Shown: positions 6,613 to 10,164 of the stretch, one piece after another
Layout: every line of letters starts with the position of its first letter
Position numbering within the stretch: position 1 is the first letter of the stretch
Source: Sulfurovum sp.
Lineage (GTDB): Bacteria > Campylobacterota > Campylobacteria > Campylobacterales > Sulfurovaceae
Assembly (NCBI GenBank): GCA_030622375.1
Contig: JAUXGC010000036.1
Span: forward strand, 1 to 10,164
Direction: 5' to 3'
Length of the DNA stretch: 10,164 bases
Position numbers and translations under genes: made by a program
The notes under the pieces: model-generated
The model's database searches: none
Told to the model about the DNA's origin: nothing
Seen by the model: the letters and a program-made list of their open reading frames with translations, nothing else

Positions 6613-6617
6613 AGAGG

Positions 6618-7514
6618 TTATCCTATAAATTTTCCACTTTTACTTCGCTGAGCTTCCATAATTTCAATTTCTCTAGAACCAGATATAACAACCTCTGGAT
6701 CTAACGAGTAGTCCAAAGTATCATCTCTATCATCATAATCTATTGAATTTAAAATCACCTTTAAAGCTTCAAATCTTGCTTTTTGTTTGTCATTTGAGCG
6801 TATGACTGTCCAAGGAGCATTGTGAGAGTTAGTCTGCTTGAGCATATTGTATTTTGTTTCTGTAAAGTCATCCCATCTGTCTTGAGCCTGTACATCTATT
6901 TCACTTAGTTTCCACTGTCTAAGTGGGTCTGTTTTTCTTCTTTCAAATCTTCTAGCCTGTTCATCTTTTGTAACAGAGAAATAGAGTTTAATGAGTACAA
7001 CTCCTTGTTTTGTAAGATCATTTTCAAACCCTTTAACACCGCTCATAAAATCATCATACTCTCTTTGCGTACAAAATCCAAAAACAGACTCTACCATAGC
7101 TCTGTTGTACCAACTTCTATCAAAAAGGGTAATCTCTCCACCTCTTGGGAAGTGTGAAATATACTTTTGGTAAAACCATTGTGTTTTCTGATCTTCAGTT
7201 GGTTTTCCTAATGCTACAATACGATAATGTTTTTCATTCATATATCGAGTAACTCTTCTGATAGTCCCACCTTTTCCTGCGGCATCACGACCTTCAAAGA
7301 GTATAATCATTTTCTGATTTGAATTTTCAATATGTCTTTGAAGTTTTATAAGTTCTGCCTGATAAGGCTTTAATGCTTGTTCTTGTTTTCTTTTTTTTGT
7401 AGCTTTTTTTTCAACATTTTTTTCTGATTTTGATTGATTGTAACTACTTATAAGTTCATCAAGGGAGATCATGCTGCCATCTATCTCAAAAGAGTTTTGT
7501 GTATCGTTTTCCAT
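6618..7514 (-). CDS. ppk2: Polyphosphate kinase 2 (PPK2), single-domain
   Basis: A 298-residue cytosolic enzyme of the P-loop PPK2 family, which transfers phosphate between polyphosphate and nucleotides, usually making ATP or GTP from the diphosphate. Walker A is FEGRDAAGKGGT (73-84). Walker B and its continuation are LFDRSWYNRA (130-139), with the catalytic aspartate likely D132. The lid segment is RRKTDPLRQWKLSEID (192-207). Length and a single domain suit class I; class cannot be settled by eye. Residues 1-50 are a low-complexity, lysine-rich leader (KNVEKKATKKRKQEQ) before the core. The ATG has an AGGA ribosome site 6-7 bases upstream. It lies after the lysine-rich gene and two phosphate carriers, linking phosphate uptake to polyphosphate metabolism. 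An 85-base leader with two hairpins separates it from the gene before. Confidence 0.95.
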   Translation of the reverse strand: MENDTQNSFEIDGSMISLDELISSYNQSKSEKNVEKKATKKRKQEQALKPYQAELIKLQRHIENSNQKMIILFEGRDAAGKGGTIRRVTRYMNEKHYRIVALGKPTEDQKTQWFYQKYISHFPRGGEITLFDRSWYNRAMVESVFGFCTQREYDDFMSGVKGFENDLTKQGVVLIKLYFSVTKDEQARRFERRKTDPLRQWKLSEIDVQAQDRWDDFTETKYNMLKQTNSHNAPWTVIRSNDKQKARFEALKVILNSIDYDDRDDTLDYSLDPEVVISGSREIEIMEAQRSKSGKFIG

Positions 7515-7545
7515 TTTTTATCCTTATTTTTAATTTTAAAATACT

Positions 7546-7563
7546 TCTGCTTATATTAGCAGA
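7546..7563. repeat. Hairpin upstream of ppk2 (nearer one)
   Basis: TCTGCT (7546-7551) and AGCAGA (7558-7563) form a perfect 6-bp stem with a 6-base loop. It lies 32 bases ahead of the ppk2 ATG. On the minus strand it is followed by AGTATTTTAAAA, too poor in T for a convincing terminator, so it is more likely a leader or processing structure. Confidence 0.5.
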
Positions 7564-7567
7564 CGAG

Positions 7568-7588
7568 ATATTCCTGTTTTTGGAATAT
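7568..7588. repeat. Hairpin upstream of ppk2 (farther one)
   Basis: ATATTCC (7568-7574) and GGAATAT (7582-7588) form a perfect 7-bp stem with a 7-base loop. It starts 11 bases past the stop of the lysine-rich gene and is only 4 bases from the next hairpin. No T-run follows on the minus strand, so simple intrinsic termination is not supported. Possible roles are transcript processing or stabilisation. Confidence 0.5.
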
Positions 7589-7599
7589 ATAAAGCCGTT

Positions 7600-7854
7600 T
7601 TATTTCTTTTTTTCGTATAGTTTGTATAGTATCTCCTTTCCCTTTTTGATTTGCAAAGATAAGATATTGAGTTCCTCTTGCAACTCTTTTTCCTCTTTTT
7701 TATTCAAAGAGGATTTAAGTTTTTTTGTAATATCTTTTTTTCTTTTGTTTAGCTTTTTTAGTAAAGCTTTTATAGATTTCTTTTTACCCTCTTTTTTAAA
7801 ATCTTCTAATCCTAAAGAGGATTTAACATTTTTTATAAACTTCTTAATACCCAT
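7600..7854 (-). CDS. Lysine-rich helical small protein, function unknown
   Basis: An 84-residue protein I do not recognise. By my count 28 residues are lysine and 11 are acidic, with one arginine, giving a net charge near +18. There is no cysteine, histidine, tryptophan or proline, no signal peptide and no membrane segment. Predicted structure is nearly all helix: a short amphipathic start (GIKKFIKNVKSSLGL), a basic central stretch (KALLKKLNKRKKDITKKL), then a heptad-like coiled-coil stretch around KEEKELQEELNIL and a basic tail. The stop of the upstream transporter directly abuts its ATG, and an AGGAG ribosome site lies 5 bases before the ATG, so it is a real, coupled gene. Placed between a phosphate transporter and ppk2, it could bind polyphosphate, but that is inference; nucleic-acid binding or a ribosome-associated role would fit its composition equally well. 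Confidence 0.8.
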   Translation of the reverse strand: MGIKKFIKNVKSSLGLEDFKKEGKKKSIKALLKKLNKRKKDITKKLKSSLNKKEEKELQEELNILSLQIKKGKEILYKLYEKKK

Positions 7855-9669
7855 TTACTTCTCCTTTTTTAAAATAGATTCAATATCTTCATCTGTTATA
7901 CTCATCTCTTCCGTTATACTATTGGAATCTATGCTACTGTCTGTAAATATCACTTCTGCCATAGCAATAAGATTTTTACTGATAGCATATGCATAAGCAC
8001 TATCATTCATTAAAGATGTTGCCATCTCATTTGAAATTAATGATTCTCTAATAAGATTATCAAGTGTTCCATTTGCAAGAATATCGTATTTTTTAGTATG
8101 TAATTTAGCCTTGGCAAGCAGTATCATAACTATCTCTTCTTCATCAGTTGTTGCAATAATATTGATATTTCTTAAAAGTTCAGCCAATCCTCTTTGAATA
8201 GCAACATACTGTTCTTTTATGTATTGATTTGTACTTGTGGAGTATTTCACAAGGTTTTTTTGAAGATGTTTGGTATCTTTTACTGCCTCTACAATATCTC
8301 GGTTAGCAAGTTTTAATTTATAGAGTATTTCTATATCTCCTGGAGACATTTGAGACTGGGCTTTGGTTGAAAAATCTATAATCTCACCATAAATACCTTT
8401 TATTTTACGATTATAAAAATCATCTATATCTATAGCATCTTCTCTATATATTTCTTTTACAACATCATTAAGTTCCATAGAAGAGATAATATTGCTTCTC
8501 TTTAAATTTAAACCTTGAACAATAATTTTAAATGCATTGTCGTACAAATGTTTTGTCTCTTTTAGTAGTGCAGCTATAGATGTTGCTGGAAGCTCTAAAA
8601 CAGAATCATTAAGATATTTGGCACTATCTAGACCATTGTCACTCTTTAAAGTGTTATCTTTTAATGCAGACTCAAGAAAAGATACAAGCTTGTTAATAAA
8701 TGGCAACATTACCAGAACACCGATTACATTAAATATGGTATGAAAAACAGCAAGTTTCAACGCATAATCATCACTGGCAATACCAACTATACCACTTATA
8801 GAATCAACCGAGTACATAATTTGGTGCATAAAAATAATTGCTATAAGTCCCGTAACCATATTGAAGATTAGATGAGCTCCAGCTAACCTTTTCCCAACAA
8901 TATTTGAGCTCATTGAGCCAAGTATGGCTGTAATGGTTGTACCAACATTTGCTCCAATAGCAAGGGCTAAAGCATTCTCATAAGATATCTGTCCTGCAGC
9001 TAATGCGGTAATGATGAGTACTAGTGTAGCATGTGAAGATTGCATAACAACTGTTGCGAATATACCAATGCCTGTAAAGATAAAGAGACCTTTATAGCCT
9101 TCAACCGCAAAAGCGGTCAAATCAATAGTCTCCTTAAAGGCTTCAAATCCATCTTTCATGTAGTGGATCCCAAGAAACAAAAATCCTAAACCAGTGAGTA
9201 CATAGCCTATGCCTTTTAGTGATTTAGCTTTTTGAAATATAAGAATTACGCCAAAAACAAGCATAGGCATAGCATAAGCAGATATCTTAACTTTTAGCCC
9301 AAAACCTGCCACTAGCCATGCGCCAGTTGTGGTGCCTATGTTTGCTCCAAATACTATACCTATCCCTTGTGCAAGACCAATAAGTCCTGCACCTAAAAAT
9401 GAAATAGTTAATACTGAAACCAGTGAGCTTGACTGCATAATAGTAGTAGCTATTACTCCAAATCCGATACTCTTATAAAGCTTGTCTGTAGAGTGCTGTA
9501 AGAACTTCTCTAGTGTTCCTCCAGAAAAGAGTCTAAACCCTTCTTCAAGTGATAGCATACCAAACAAGAAGATGGCAACTCCTGCTGCTATCTCTTTAAA
9601 ATTTGGACTTACCCAAAACCCATAGGCTAAAATAATTAATATGGACGGTAAAAATATTTTCCTTAACAT
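7855..9669 (-). CDS. Na/phosphate cotransporter family protein (NptA/YjbB-like) with PhoU-like tail
   Basis: A 604-residue protein from the ATG at 9669; a TTG one codon earlier (9672) is also possible and has a better spaced AAAGG. The membrane half carries two repeats typical of the Na/Pi cotransporter family: MQSSS (about 78-82) with FGANIGTT (107-114), and MQSSH (about 209-213) with IGANVGTT (238-245). These Q-S-S and G-A-N-x-G-T-T loops form the substrate and sodium site. From about residue 340 on, the protein is cytosolic and helical and resembles PhoU domains, as in other bacterial members; it probably tunes transport. Bacterial relatives have been reported to import or, for YjbB, export phosphate, so direction is open. 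The ATG overlaps the upstream transporter stop as TGATG, and the lysine-rich gene follows with no gap. Confidence 0.92.
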   Translation of the reverse strand: MLRKIFLPSILIILAYGFWVSPNFKEIAAGVAIFLFGMLSLEEGFRLFSGGTLEKFLQHSTDKLYKSIGFGVIATTIMQSSSLVSVLTISFLGAGLIGLAQGIGIVFGANIGTTTGAWLVAGFGLKVKISAYAMPMLVFGVILIFQKAKSLKGIGYVLTGLGFLFLGIHYMKDGFEAFKETIDLTAFAVEGYKGLFIFTGIGIFATVVMQSSHATLVLIITALAAGQISYENALALAIGANVGTTITAILGSMSSNIVGKRLAGAHLIFNMVTGLIAIIFMHQIMYSVDSISGIVGIASDDYALKLAVFHTIFNVIGVLVMLPFINKLVSFLESALKDNTLKSDNGLDSAKYLNDSVLELPATSIAALLKETKHLYDNAFKIIVQGLNLKRSNIISSMELNDVVKEIYREDAIDIDDFYNRKIKGIYGEIIDFSTKAQSQMSPGDIEILYKLKLANRDIVEAVKDTKHLQKNLVKYSTSTNQYIKEQYVAIQRGLAELLRNINIIATTDEEEIVMILLAKAKLHTKKYDILANGTLDNLIRESLISNEMATSLMNDSAYAYAISKNLIAMAEVIFTDSSIDSNSITEEMSITDEDIESILKKEK

Positions 9670-10164
9670 CAAAGAACAATACCTTTAATCATAAAGTATA
9701 TAGCTGCAGAGAGTATAGCCGCTGCTGGGACAGTTATTACCCAGGCTGCAATAATCTTTTTCACAGCATCTCTTTTTACATATTGTACTTTCTTAACAGA
9801 CTTTAATTGTTTCTTAGACTCTTTTAGGAGTGTCTCTTCTTCATCAATCATTTTATAAAGTGTAACAATCCTCTCATAGTCTACTTTTTTCTTTTCTTTC
9901 TTCTCTTCTAAAGTTTCAAGTTCAGCATTGTATGCTTTGAGCTGTTTTTTCTCATCAATGATATGTTCTTCTTCAAGGGCTATATCATCTTTTGTTTCAC
10001 TCCCTTCAAGATACTCCCTTAGAAATCCAACCCCAAAGATACCACCCACAGCAATATGGGTAGAAGAGACAGGAAGCCCCAATTGTGATGCGATGATTAC
10101 TGTAATGGAGGCCGCCATAGCAACAGAAAATGCTCTCATTTGATCCAATTCTGTTATCTCGCTA
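9669..10164 (-). CDS. PiT-family inorganic phosphate transporter, C-terminal part (cut by window edge)
   Basis: The reading frame is open to the right edge, so only the last 164 or so residues are present and the true start is outside. In the family-typical block, ITELDQMRAFSVAMAAS leads into a hydrophobic segment and then LGLPVSSTHIAVGGIFGVGF, the conserved C-terminal repeat of PHO4/PiT carriers, where the S-S-T-H turn belongs to the transport site. Next comes an unusually charged stretch of about 90 residues (from LEGSETKDDIALEEEH to VQYVKRDAVKK) with heptad-like Leu and Glu/Lys patterning, probably a cytosolic coiled coil. A last membrane helix (about IIAAWVITVPAAAILSAAI) ends the protein. 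PiT carriers import metal-phosphate or Na-phosphate and are a common arsenate entry route. The gene overlaps the next one by 1 base. The right-most TTG or ATG should not be taken as its start. Confidence 0.9.
   Translation of the reverse strand, partial: SEITELDQMRAFSVAMAASITVIIASQLGLPVSSTHIAVGGIFGVGFLREYLEGSETKDDIALEEEHIIDEKKQLKAYNAELETLEEKKEKKKVDYERIVTLYKMIDEEETLLKESKKQLKSVKKVQYVKRDAVKKIIAAWVITVPAAAILSAAIYFMIKGIVL

Noticed and set aside
6618..6660. Intrinsic terminator between ppk2 and znuA
   Set aside because: I looked for a stem with a T-run in the 51-base gap and found none convincing; the only inverted repeat there has a 24-base spacer and no T-run.
7499..7996. Open frame on the plus strand coding a Phe/Ser/Leu-rich 165-residue product
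   Set aside because: It is the reverse complement of the lysine-rich gene and the flanking ends of ppk2 and the Na/Pi carrier; lysine codons (AAA) read as phenylalanine (TTT) on the other strand. No ribosome site or family pattern.

Overview
The window is AT-rich and densely packed. Every gene I can support lies on the minus strand, so transcription runs from high to low coordinates. The contents fit a Campylobacterota (epsilonproteobacterial) genome of the Sulfurimonas/Sulfurovum kind. Reasons: a futalosine-pathway menaquinone gene (mqnF) overlaps an sppA-type protease gene, genes overlap by 1-8 bases, base composition is low in G+C, and proteins are rich in Lys, Ile and Asn. The genus is an inference, not something the sequence proves.

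In transcription order there are four blocks. (1) Phosphate/polyphosphate, 10164 to 6618: the C-terminal part of a PiT-type phosphate transporter (cut by the window edge), a Na/Pi cotransporter with a PhoU-like tail, an 84-residue protein that is one third lysine, and a polyphosphate kinase 2. The first three are tightly coupled. An 85-base gap with two hairpins precedes ppk2. (2) Zinc uptake, 6566 to 4086: znuA, znuC and znuB, preceded by a good sigma70-like promoter that sits inside an inverted repeat. (3) Arsenic, about 4109 to 1863: an extended -10 promoter at the end of znuB, a 61-residue lipoprotein, thioredoxin-type arsC, an unrecognised 86-residue protein with three clustered cysteines, and arsB. 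A weak terminator-like hairpin follows arsB. (4) 1841 to 1: a membrane-anchored YbbD-like protein of unknown function, mqnF, and the first 74 codons of sppA.

The first three blocks make sense as inorganic-ion handling. Phosphate is brought in by two unrelated carrier types and can be stored as or exchanged with polyphosphate. Zinc is scavenged by an ABC importer. Arsenate, which enters through phosphate carriers, is reduced by ArsC and expelled as arsenite by ArsB. No ArsR-type regulator or ArsA ATPase is visible.

Most of the window is conventional. The parts least explained by known families are the lysine-rich protein beside ppk2, the three-cysteine protein between arsC and arsB, and the small lipoprotein leading the arsenic genes. 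There is no gene-free stretch over 300 bases, and I saw no tRNA, rRNA, insertion sequence or CRISPR array.
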